Assembly (NCBI GenBank): GCA_963932465.1
Contig: OZ010799.1
Location: 162,126,761-162,190,760, forward strand
Reading direction: 5' to 3'
Length of the DNA: 64,000 nucleotides
From: Maratus speciosus
Lineage: Eukaryota > Arthropoda > Arachnida > Araneae > Salticidae
Shown here: in pieces, positions 11,632 to 21,601 of the stretch
Position numbering within the stretch: the first letter of the stretch is position 1
Layout: every line of letters begins with the position of its first letter
Notes under the pieces: generated by a model
The model's input: the letters and a program-made list of their open reading frames with translations, nothing else
Told to the model about the DNA's origin: nothing
Databases searched by the model: none
Translations under genes and position numbers: made by a program

Positions 11632-14354
11632 CAGGGTGATTCAGCTCGTCGGTGACAAACTTTAAGGATCGATAGAGCACACCTAGACGAACATTTTTGA
11701 ATAGGGAATGTAGGGTCCCTGACGCGATGGTAAGGCGCTAGGCGCTTTCGAAAATTTGGGTGCCGAAATTCGAAACGTCATAAAAACTAGGGAAATGGTT
11801 AGATTTTCTTGCTTGTTGCGTCGAAATGATTCTGTTTGTTTAGACTTTCTTCAGTACCAATTTGATAAGCGTATCTCTTAAAACATGGATAGGGGACGCT
11901 GCAGACTTTGGAGAGCTAGACAACAACTTTAAGCCCGTTATTTTGATAATTTAACACATGCTCGCCAAAGTTTATACTCTAACTTAAAGTTTGAACCTAA
12001 AAGTAGAGCCCTGCAAAAAGCGTAAGAGCCGGAATAAAATGTCAAAGTACAGGGTGGTCGAAACTCGAAGGCTCCTAAGAGATAAACAAACAGATTTCTT
12101 GACTTATGGCATGCATTTTCATGATTCTGTTTGCTGGGGCTCTCTGAAACTCAGTTGAACGGTACAAAAAGAAACATCGATAGGGGGCGCTTTGGGCAAA
12201 AAACATAATTCGTTGACATTTCGGACGCTAACTGGAAACGGGGCGCTACGATCAGATAGTAATAATGAAAACACATTTTCTACCTCTGCTCAACACTTCT
12301 GAAAAAATTTAGACCAAAAACATCAATGATACTGGAAATTTATTTACAAAAAATAACACTACAGAAGATGCTCGAAATTTCGACCTTGGGCCATGATGCA
12401 GGCTTCGCACCTCCGTCGCATTGAGGAGTGTGTGTTTCCAACAATGCCAGGAGTATCTCTGATCTGCCCTGCAGCTGCCACAATGCGCGCCACAAGTTCT
12501 TCAGCACTGCTGACAGGTGTATGGTATACCTCGGCCTTCAGGTAACCCCAAAGGAAGAAATCCAAGCAGGTGAGGTCTGGTGATCGGGCAGGCCAGTGAA
12601 CTGGACCCCTACGCCCGATCCACCGCTGGCCATACCTTGCGTTTAGATGGAGACGCACGTCGTTCGTGTAATGGGCCGGAGCTCCATCGTGCTGGAACCA
12701 CATCTGGCGACGCGAACCTTCGGGTACGTGCGCCTCATCCAGAAGCTGCGGCAGCACTTGATCCAGGAAAATCAGGTAATTTCCACCTGTCAGCCGTTCA
12801 GGTAACAAATAAGGGCCAATGAGGCAATCCCCCAGAATGCCGGCCCACACATTTACTGAGAAACGCTCCTGGGCTGCTCGGCTTCTGGTTTCATGTGGAT
12901 TTTCATCACACCACACATGACTGTTGTGGGCGTTCCACATTCCCTCCCGGCTGAAGGTGGACTCGTCCGTAAACAAAATGCTGTTTACAAAACGGGGATC
13001 CCTGGATCTCATCGCCAAGTACCATCTTGAGAATTCCACTCGAGGGCCAAAATCCTGCTCTCTGAGCAACTGCACCCGCTGGATGTGGTAGGGGTGCAGA
13101 TTCCGGGAACGTAAGATGCGCCACGCAGTTGCTTGCGAAATGCCAACATGTCTGGCGATATCTCTCGTGCTAAGACCTGGGTTGTCCTCAACCAGGTTAA
13201 GCACAGCCTCTTCGTTGTCGGGGGTGCTCACTGATCGCTCCCGTTCAGGCCTGCCTCCGTCGAAAGATCCCGTTGTGGACAACCTCTGGTGTACTCGAGC
13301 GAAGAAGGCATGGCAGGGGATTTGCCTGTTGGGATAACGCTCGGCGTACAACCGCTGAGCGGCTCGTCCATTACAACCAGCAGCGCCATACGCCAAATGC
13401 ATGTCAGCCAATTCAGAGTTTGTGTACCGTTCCATCCTACTACCGATCTGCAGACAAGTAACCCGAAGCTTAAGTAGGTACCGCACGTTCAAAAGACGTG
13501 TCTGCGCATACAACTACGTCATCTCGCGTTGTCGTCTACGCATTACGTATCTTTTGCATATCGATATGGTACGATATCTTTTGCATAAATCAGCAAAAAG
13601 CACCTTATGTAAATTTTATTGCGCGCATTGTGCATGATTGAAACCAGCTATGTTTGTTAAAAAAAACAAACAAACTGCAGTTTTAATAGCTTCTTATGAT
13701 AAGTAAATTACTCTCTTGTTTTGTTTCTAACTGATCGTAGCGCCCCGTTTCCAGTTAGCGTCCGAAATGTCAACGAATTATGTTTTTTGCCCAAAGCGCC
13801 CCCTATCGATGTTTCTTTTTGTACCGTTCAACTGAGTTTCAGAGAGCCCCAGCAAACAGAATCATGAAAATGCATGCCATAAGTCAAGAAATCTGTTTGT
13901 TTATCTCCTAGAAGCCTTCGAGTTTCGACCACCCTGTACTTTGACATTTTATTCCGGGTCTTACGCTTTTTGCAGGGCTCTACTTTTGGGTTCAAACTTT
14001 AAGTTAGAGTATAAACTTTGGCGAGCATGTGTTAAATTATCAAAGTAACGGGCTTAAAGTTGTTGTCTAGCTCTCCAAAGTCTGCAGCGCCCCCTATCCA
14101 TGTTTTAAGAGATACGCTTATCAAATTGGTACTGAAGAAAGTCTAAACAAACAGAATCATTTCGACGCAACAAGCAAGAAAATCTAACCATTTCCCTAGT
14201 TTTTATGACGTTTCGAATTTCGGCACCCAAATTTTCGAAAGCGCCTAGCGCCTTACCATCGCGTCAGGGACCCTACATTCCCTATTCAAAAATGTTCGTC
14301 TAGGTGTGCTCTATCGATCCTTAAAGTTTGTCACCGACGAGCTGAATCACCCTG
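11632..14354 (-). mobile_element. Complete DD41D (rosa-type) mariner with 624-bp inverted repeats
   Basis: A 2,723-bp element flanked by TA at 11630-11631 and 14355-14356. The inverted repeats run 11632-12255 and 13731-14354, equal in length and nearly identical; I noticed only scattered substitutions. Outer ends are CAGGGTGATTCAGCTCGTCG. At 418 bp inside each end, a second TA-flanked end-like sequence occurs (CAGGGTGGTCGAAACTCG, 12050 inward and 13936 inward). The interior encodes one intact transposase. High arm identity plus an open frame suggest recent activity. The coding part is much more GC-rich than the surroundings, consistent with arrival from elsewhere. Confidence 0.9.
12359..13435 (-). 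CDS. Mariner-superfamily transposase, DD41D type
   Basis: Cuts and rejoins DNA at the element's inverted repeats and inserts into TA. The frame is open from 13513 (384 codons), but the Met at 13435 (MERYTNSELADMHLAYG) is the better start because it opens the conserved DUF4817-like helix-turn-helix. Numbering from the upstream Met at 13513: the first DNA-binding region is about 30-85, a linker with GGRPER at 86-91, the second helix-turn-helix (STRDIARHVGISQATAWRIL) at 115-134, then the RNase H-fold catalytic core: D183 (FTDESTF), D276 (QHDGAPAH) and D318 (SPDLTCLDFFLWG). There are 41 residues between the second and third Asp, hence DD41D, as described for the rosa group. No stops or frameshifts are seen, so it is potentially functional. 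The catalytic assignment follows family knowledge; activity is inference. Confidence 0.9.
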   Translation of the reverse strand: MERYTNSELADMHLAYGAAGCNGRAAQRLYAERYPNRQIPCHAFFARVHQRLSTTGSFDGGRPERERSVSTPDNEEAVLNLVEDNPGLSTRDIARHVGISQATAWRILRSRNLHPYHIQRVQLLREQDFGPRVEFSRWYLAMRSRDPRFVNSILFTDESTFSREGMWNAHNSHVWCDENPHETRSRAAQERFSVNVWAGILGDCLIGPYLLPERLTGGNYLIFLDQVLPQLLDEAHVPEGSRRQMWFQHDGAPAHYTNDVRLHLNARYGQRWIGRRGPVHWPARSPDLTCLDFFLWGYLKAEVYHTPVSSAEELVARIVAAAGQIRDTPGIVGNTHSSMRRRCEACIMAQGRNFEHLL

Positions 14355-14359
14355 TATAT

Positions 14360-15001
14360 TATATATATTTTTTACTTTTTCTACTACAAATAAACTAATT
14401 CACAAACGCTTGAAAACATTTGCCTCTTTTTTTGTCTAAATTTCAATTTATTCTGATATAAATGATTGTGTTAAAGTCGTGGTGATATAATTTGAATAGT
14501 TGGAAAATTTTCAGCTAAATATATGGAGATCATATGAACTATTTATGTCACTATCATTATATCACTATATGTTATCTGTATAATCATATGAACTATCTAT
14601 TGGCAAAGCAAATATATGTCATATTATTACATTTTTCAGATGACGACGTATTTCTACTGAAGACAGATGTCACTGAACTCATGGGCCAGTCCATAAGGGT
14701 TGGTAGAAGACACTGTAACAATGATTTATTGTATAGGGATATATAGGCGCAGGTAGTGTTGCCAGGCGTCCCGTGTAAATCGGGGTTCAAAATACCCTTT
14801 ACACCAGTATTTTAAAGCAATTTTATTCGCCTTGTCTAATTTCAGCAATATCTGTCATTAAAGATGGCGAAATAAACTGTAAGAAATTACTGGTGTCCAG
14901 AGCATTTATAGTCCTAATTATTTATAGTCCTTCTAGTAACACAAGGTGAAAGTGACGCGTTGAGACACAAACACAGATAAGAGACATGAAATGGATGTTT
15001 A
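14360..15001. other. No gene seen
   Basis: AT-rich. A short phrase GTAGTGTTGCCAGGCG (about 14753) resembles the start of small hAT-like MITEs, but no mirrored end was found. Confidence 0.35.
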
Positions 15002-15232
15002 TTAAACGTCCAAGTAATGGTTGTCGCGATTTTTGCGGGATAGCAAATTAACCAAATTTATTCGCTTGGGCCTTGGCACCATTTTTTTAAATAAGAAACA
15101 CTTTTACTTCGACAAAATATGTAAGGGAAATTTACTAAATAAATTACTTTTAAAATATAGTGATGCAATTAGAATAAACTTCGTCAATTTACTATCCCGC
15201 GGAAATCGCGGGAGCAGTACGCGGAGGGTTAA
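15002..15232. mobile_element. TTAA MITE with GCGATTTTTGCGGGATAG ends
   Basis: TTAA at 15002-15005 and 15229-15232. The subterminal sequence CGCGATTTTTGCGGGATAG (left) is mirrored by CTATCCCGCGGAAATCGCG (right), with CTGCTCC/GGTTGT-type differences outside. 231 bp, no coding. Confidence 0.65.
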
Positions 15233-15250
15233 CAACGTCATTGACATGTG

Positions 15251-15901
15251 TTATCCCAGGCAGAATATTTGACGAAATCTGTTCGCCCATTTATCCGAAT
15301 CGCCAGCGCAATGTTGATAATCGTCCAGTAACATTATTATGATATCAAAAGTCATTTTATCAAGTAATTCAGTGCTGATATCGGCAGGAAATTGCACTTC
15401 CGATCGATATGACTTGATGATATTTACATAGTTGCTAATGTCCCCAATTTTTCGCCATTTTTTAAATACCAGCAAATTCTTACAAAAACGTTCTCTTTAT
15501 TTAATTGCTGAATTTGTGTGATTGTATAAAAAAAGTATTTCTACATAAAAATATTGGTATAAATCAAATCGGAAGATTTTCAACCATGTATTTATTCCAA
15601 AAATAATATTCACCGAACTCATCAGGCGGCGAATACCCGACAACGTGTATCCGACCGCGACTAACGTCATATAAGACCAGTTCATGACTTTTGAAACGTC
15701 CCACGGATTGGATCATTTCACACGGCGATTGACGCAAAAAAGATGGGAGTGCCGCTTTATACCAATCACTGTGTAAAGATGATCCACTCCGTGTAACGCT
15801 TCAAACTTCATGAATTGGCCTTGTATGTCGTTGGTCGCGGTCCAACCAATATCCACTTGTTTCAGTGTTTCAGTCAATTTACGAATCACGTCACTACTCA
15901 C
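15251..15901 (-). other. Cluster of three unrecognised open frames
   Basis: Three stretches, 15713-15901, 15497-15685 and 15251-15475, have more codon-like composition than the surroundings. The first two are in the same frame, separated by one TGA and nine residues (SNPWDVSKV). The first reads like a soluble domain (contains GVDHLYTVIGIKRHSHLF), the second is hydrophobic, the third is charged and ends WANRFRQIFCLG. I do not recognise them. They could be a decayed gene, a transposon-borne frame, or chance. GC content at 15600-15900 is visibly above the local average. Confidence 0.3.
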
Positions 15902-15961
15902 TACCTTTCAATATCTTTTGGTCCCTTTAAATGTCTTTTTCAGGTTTCACCGTATTCAACC

Positions 15962-17320
15962 CCTTAAATTTCTTTCTTTTATGTTGCAAGCATAGTTATT
16001 TTTAACCAGTCGGAGAAGGGAAAAGGGTATACGAGAAGTTATGCGAAGTAAGGAAGTGAGTTTAAATTTCTTAGTATTATTTTCAGAAATTAGCAAATTT
16101 TCATATTTTAAAAATAAACAATCGCTCGATTTATACCGCAAACAAATCTAGAAATTAGAAGGAAAATTTTGTATTCTTCTTTATGGAGTTGCAAATAACT
16201 AATTATTCATCCTTAAAAATATGCTTTAATAAATAAAACAAAATTAATTAAATTTTTGGTGTTAAGTCTGGATTGTTTTTGTGATTTCAATCAATAAATT
16301 GAAAATAAAGAATACTAAATAATAGATGTAGAACATAAAAACAACGATTTACGTTTTGCCACTTTTTTAAAGTTAGAAAAAGGGAGAAGATGAAAAACTG
16401 AAAATATTGCCGTTATCCTTCTTGACGCCGGTATGATTCAAATGCGGAATATATTTTATCTTGCGAAACTATTTAAAACAGGAATGCCTAGGATCTGCGA
16501 ATTAATTTTTTTCTGGATTTATGGAAACCTTACTTATAGTTAGAGAGCATTTGCATTGATTAAGACCTACCATGCTCGTTTTTTTAGTTTTTTGCCCAAA
16601 AGTGTCATATCAATCACAATCGCAATACCAAATTTAAAGTTTCTAGCCCTAATATTTTCATATAAATCAAAACATAGAAAGTTTATTGTTCTTTGAATCA
16701 TTTTAAAATTGAATATTTTTAGAAACCGTTTGTTGCGAGTTTTTACATCTTTAAAGCATCTACTACACTAAATTTCAAATTTCTAGCCTCAACAACATCA
16801 CAGAAATCGAATTTTTACGGAGGTTTTTGTTCTTGTACCTTCTTGGGTGTTATTGTACCAACAAAAGACATAGATGTTGGAGCAGAGATTGTCATCAATA
16901 TTTGTCACTGTTAACTTTTAAGTCAGCTCGGAAGTTCAAGAGATTAATTACTTCCCACCCCCCTTCAAACAAACAAAAGTAAATTCCTTATAATAGTCGA
17001 AGAGGTAAATAAACAATAATAAATCTTGAAATGCCATATAACTATAAATGTCATAAACTAAAAAAATGTCATATTTTTTTCTATCTTAATTTAACCATAA
17101 AAAATGAACAAATAAAAAATATAGAAATCTTTGAAACAAATAAATGGAATTTTAACCGCTTCCCTCAGCATTTTTTTAAAAAAGAAAAATTGTAAAAAAA
17201 TCTTCATATTTTTTAATTCCATTTTTAAATATAAGGAAATTAAGCAAAACAATATATTCAGGTTTAATGTTGAATTTTTAATTTTTTAAAGCATTTAGTT
17301 TTATCACCAGTTTACTATAC
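15962..17320. other. No gene seen
   Basis: AT-rich sequence with long A and T runs; no mirrored ends, reading frame or RNA gene recognised. Confidence 0.4.
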
Positions 17321-17323
17321 CGA

Positions 17324-17503
17324 CTGGCGACTATTTTTTAATTCTTACTCACACCACTTTCTCAAAACGAAAGTCTGTCACGGGTACCTTGATACAACAA
17401 CATGTATGTATGTGCAACAGAAATATTCACCAAAATTTATTTTTTTACAAATAGTGGTGGGAATATATTATAAAAAAGTTGCCAGTGGTAGCCGTGCATG
17501 CCC
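17324..17503. repeat. CACCACTTTCTCAAAA repeat, copy 1
   Basis: CTGGCGACTATTTTTTAATTC ... TTGCCAGTGG mirrors itself at the ends and shares its body with 18494-18665 and 20306-20500. Confidence 0.45.
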
Positions 17504-18033
17504 GATTTTACTCGGGATAATAATATATTGCAATATGCATGAATCCCATATCACTCGGGATAATCAGAAAGCGGTTAAAACCTCGTTTTTTATATCTTTC
17601 ATAAAATAAAATAATAACTATATTGATTTGTTACATTTTGTTTTTCGAAATTTCAATTTTTCAAAACTTTTCTCTAATAACTGAAAGACAACCTTGCTCA
17701 ATTACGTGGCAGAAAAAATTTTCAGCTTTAAAACTTAAATTGTATTATATTTTGAAACTCAGGAAATGAAATATAATACCTCATTAGTTCCCCATTTTCA
17801 AAACAAAAAGTTAACGCAAGCGAAAATATCCCAATATAATATTTTATATGTGAACAATTTGCATTTACTTTTTTCTGGCATTTTGAATATGTCTGCAATT
17901 TTGTCAGGTGAAGTACATTTAAATAATTTATAGTAAGGATCGTTCAGTGAGACTAACGAAGTAATAATGAAGTAAATAAAGGCAAGAAAAATATGCAACC
18001 ATAGTTAAGACAAAAGTAGCATGAAATACATAT

Positions 18034-18399
18034 TTAACCCTTTTAGAGGCAAAGTACTTCTATTCGTAAAACGCAGAAATGATTGAATGACACCATAATT
18101 TTCAAACAAGATTATTTGAAAATATGTAAAGCCTTTTTGTAACTTATTTAATCTCAACCACTCTACCAGGGAGCTAAACAAATAATGTCAAAGGCCTGAA
18201 TCCCTGGTAGAAAAAATTCCCCTCCACCATCCAACTCAGTCATAGCCGCAGAAACAGACCCGGAATCAGCGACATTCATTATTTTATTCACTTACTTAAA
18301 AATAGGAAAATTTCCGCTCTGAAATTCAGGTGCCCAACTTACATTTAGGGATTAAAATTAAGTGGTCCAAAAATGAACCACCGCCCTTCAAGGGGTTAA
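18034..18399 (+). mobile_element. TTAA MITE, family A, with internal extra segment
   Basis: TTAA at 18034-18037 and 18396-18399. Ends CCCTTTTAGAGGCAAAG and CACCGCCCTTCAAGGGG. The hairpin GTGGT (18362-18366) / ACCAC (18377-18381) ends 14 nt before the TTAA. It is about 150 bp longer than its relatives; the extra part (about 18160-18300) begins near ACTCTACCAGGGA and includes TCCCTGGTAGA, a small inverted pair. Confidence 0.7.
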
Positions 18400-18493
18400 T
18401 AGAATTAGCCAATTTATAAAATTACTCACAATTTTAGCTTAGATTCCTTTTCTATTACATAAAAAAATGTTTCAGATCTTAAACGTGGACATG

Positions 18494-18665
18494 CAGGGCT
18501 GCCACAGTCGACTATTTTTTTAATTCTACCCGTCACCACTTTCTCAAAGCAAAGATCATTAACAAGCATATTGACAATATTTGCAAGAGAAATATACTTC
18601 AAAATTTAAAATAGAAAAAAAGTGTTGCGAACAGAATATAAACATAGTCGCAGTTGGCAGCACTG
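18494..18665. mobile_element. CACCACTTTCTCAAAG repeat, copy 2 (CAGGGCTGCCA ends)
   Basis: Left CAGGGCTGCCACAGTCGAC is mirrored by right GTCGCAGTTGGCAGCACTG. A near 8-bp duplication (TGGACATG / TGGACATA) overlaps the ends. Probably a hAT-like MITE. Confidence 0.5.
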
Positions 18666-18796
18666 GACATAGAAACATTCACTATTCAGTAATAATTTGT
18701 GGAATTGTTAATGCAAAAGTTTGCACGATAATGTACCAAATGTGTACTCAATACCTTATCAAAACGTATTAGAAAAGCCAATCATCATGTTTTTTT

Positions 18797-18990
18797 TTAA
18801 CCACTTAAAGATGAGCACTTTTACGTGACGCATAAGATACCAAAAACGTTGATTATTCCCAACAGTTATTTTTAATTGTAAATATTGACTTATTGAGCAT
18901 ATTTGCGATTGAATTAACATTTTCTATTTTGAAAGACCGATGGTAAAAGATTAAAAAATCTGTAAAAGACGCTTGTCGTGAAAGGGTTAA
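18797..18990. mobile_element. TTAA MITE, family B
   Basis: TTAA at 18797-18800 and 18987-18990. Left CCACTTAAAGATGAGC, right CTTGTCGTGAAAGGG. Shares the GTAAAAGACGC right-end phrase with 20732-20939. Confidence 0.65.
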
Positions 18991-19331
18991 TAGAATACGC
19001 AAAAGTAGAAACGCACAGTACAAAGTAAATGCAATATCCTCGAAATACGTCTTGCACCAATAGCTAGAGCAAAGGACCAGGAACACGATAGACACGTTTT
19101 TTATGTAACGAAAGCTTTTAAATACTAACATGCTGAATCGACCCTAAGGCTTATGTCAGACGAACGTCTTTTTGCTCGCTTTTTACAAAGTTATCATGTT
19201 TTATACAAAGCAAAGTGCAAAGCAGTTATTTTCAAAATATCGCTAGAATATCTTTATTAGTAGTAAAGTTGAAAATGTAAAATTCAGGTTCGACATTAAT
19301 TAACCTACTCTGTAACTTTCACTGCAGTAAA

Positions 19332-20254
19332 TTAACCCTTAACGGACTGTATCTTTAAGGGGTCTTGTACCTTTTAAACGTGTCGAAAATTAACGAGAAA
19401 CTTCAAAGTTTAAATTAGTCTATCTTAAAAACTGTTTTATGTATAAACATGAAATTTTGGATATTCATTAAGCAGATTGTGCTTTGTAATATGCTACCAT
19501 TAGAAATTTATTAGCCTTTTATAGAATTTGTGTATTGTTGAAATCAAAATAGCTCTTTTTTTTACTCCAGAAGTCATTGAGCGCATGGTATCTTGAGAAA
19601 GCATGTATGGATTGTCATGAAATTTGGTAAAGATACTAAACAAATATGTTTGTTTAAAATGAACTACTTTTAAGTATATACAATGGTAATATTTTTAGTT
19701 ATGACTATTTTTATTCATTATATATATATATATATATTTTTTTTTTTTACAAAAATATTTTTTAATATAGTTAATGAAATAATTTTGGCCTAAGAGCAGT
19801 TCATTTTAAACACACATATATGTTTAGTACCTTTACCAAATTTCATGACAATCCATACATACTTTCTCAAGGTATCATGCGCGCAATGAGTTATGGCGTT
19901 AAAAAAGAGCTATTTTGATTTCAACAGTACACAAATTCTGTAAGGCTAATAAATTTCTAATGGCAGCATATTACAAAGCACAATCTGTTTAATCAATATC
20001 CAGAATTTCATGTTTATACATAAAACGTTTTGAAGATAGACTAATTCAAACTTTGAATTTTTTTCGTTAAATTTCGTCGCGTTTAAAAGGTACAAGGCCC
20101 CTTAAATACTTGATTCTATTTTTACATTCTATTCACACCACTATATTTTAAATGTAATTTTTTTAGTAAATTTCTCTTCCAAATTCTGTGAAAGGAAAAG
20201 TGCTTCTTAACAAAAAAATGTGACTAAATTTGGTTTGGTCTGTTAAGTGGTTCT
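19332..20254. mobile_element. TTAA-type element interrupted by a foldback
   Basis: Left TTAACCCTTAACGGACTG (19332) mirrors right GGTCTGTTAAGTGGTTCT (ending near 20254), but the right TTAA has decayed. Most of its length is the foldback at 19354-20106. Confidence 0.5.
19354..20106. repeat. Foldback with ~330-bp arms
   Basis: The left arm (TTTAAGGGGTCTTGTACC onward) and right arm (reverse, ending GGTACAAGGCCCCTTAAA) are diverged inverted copies around an AT microsatellite loop (about 19710-19740). No coding is seen in either arm. Confidence 0.75.
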
Positions 20255-20305
20255 GGTTTAATACACTCTGGTTTAATACACAAAATTATTTGGCTTGCCG
20301 TACAA

Positions 20306-20500
20306 CAGGTATCGTAAAGTTTCAATTACGCGTGAATATTTTTTAATAGTACCTCACACCACTTTTTCAGAACAAAAATTTTTACATAGGCTTTGAGAAC
20401 CTTTAGAAGGAAACATACTGCGAAATGTATTTTTTAAGAACAGTTATGCAAATAGGAGATATAAAAGAGTCGCCTGTAATTGAAACTTTATGATACCCTC
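20306..20500. repeat. CACCACTTT repeat, copy 3
   Basis: CAGGTATCGTAAAGTTTCAA on the left is mirrored by TTGAAACTTTATGATACCC on the right; the body matches 17324 and 18494. Confidence 0.45.
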
Positions 20501-20516
20501 TTGTATATCATTACAC

Positions 20517-20735
20517 TTAATCTTTTCAAGAACGGAGGTACGTTCATGAAACCTCTTAATTTAAAATCCTAAATACCACATTTGCACTAGAATTTTGGGT
20601 ATGAAAATTTCTGTTTATTATGTATGTGAAATATAGCTTTTTCTTACTTCCAAATAAACCTATTCGTAAATTCCGGTGTTTTTTATTTATTGCAACATTT
20701 TAGCATTGGAAGTTCTTTGTCCCTGAAAGGGTTAA
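20517..20735 (-). mobile_element. TTAA MITE, family A, abutting a family B element
   Basis: TTAA at 20517-20520 and 20732-20735. The hairpin GAGGT (20535-20539) / ACCTC (20551-20555) starts 14 nt inside the left TTAA. The other end is TTTGTCCCTGAAAGGG. Its right TTAA is also the left TTAA of the next element. Confidence 0.75.
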
Positions 20736-20939
20736 CCTGTTCAGGACCATGGGTGCATAAATGCACTCTCAAGAAGAGCATACAAAATTTGTTCTAGTCC
20801 CCAGTAAAAAAGAAAAGTAATATTTAGTTTCTTTAATTAGAGTATTTTTGTGATTATTTAAGTAAAGGTAACTTTTGTAAAATAAGTGGTACAAACCGAA
20901 TAAAATTTGTGTAAAAGTCGCCGGTCTCGAAAGGGTTAA
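20732..20939 (+). mobile_element. TTAA MITE, family B, sharing a TTAA with its neighbour
   Basis: TTAA at 20732-20735 and 20936-20939. Palindrome GTGCATAAATGCAC (20753-20766) starts 17 nt inside the left TTAA. The right end is GTCGCCGGTCTCGAAAGGG. Confidence 0.7.
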
Positions 20940-21601
20940 AGAATTGGGTTAATAAGTTTGTAACACCCTGTATTGAAGGAATCTTAATGGGGGAAAATTA
21001 AAAAATTATTATTTAATCGCTTATAAGGATGCATGTTATTATAACCATCTTTTCCTTTTCGATAAAAACTTAATGTAGTCATTTATTTCCATTTTTTCAA
21101 CTAATGTAATTTTAATTACACCAAACGGAAAAAAATTGTTACATTTGTTACGAACTTTTTGATGAAAAAACTTTTTCTGTTGAAGAAACATTAATTAAAA
21201 AACACTAAAATATACTTTGCTCAGGGAAATGTTAAAGAATCGATCAAAGCATCACTTTCTCCTTCGTCCGGAGAGAAAGCGAAAAAAATCGATTTCAGGG
21301 AGAAGAAAAAATATTTGTCTGATAAATTGCTGCATTGCATCGTAAGAAGTATTAGAACATGTTTTAAAACTAGTATTTATCTGAACAAAAATTACGTTTA
21401 GTAATATATGAAGATCAAACTGTCATTATAGAAATATTTTTAAATATGTTACTACTTTAACCCTCCTAGCACCATTGGGTCTTATTTGATCCCAGCAACT
21501 CTCTATTTTGAAATTTTTAATGTTTCAAACCAGAAAATAATGAATATTTTTTACTTAATATATGAAATTCATTGTATGAAATTGATTACAAAATTCTTAG
21601 G

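Noticed and set aside
12580..13637. Several plus-strand open frames of 60-80 codons
   Set aside because: All lie opposite or overlapping the mariner transposase and are antisense shadows of its GC-rich coding sequence.
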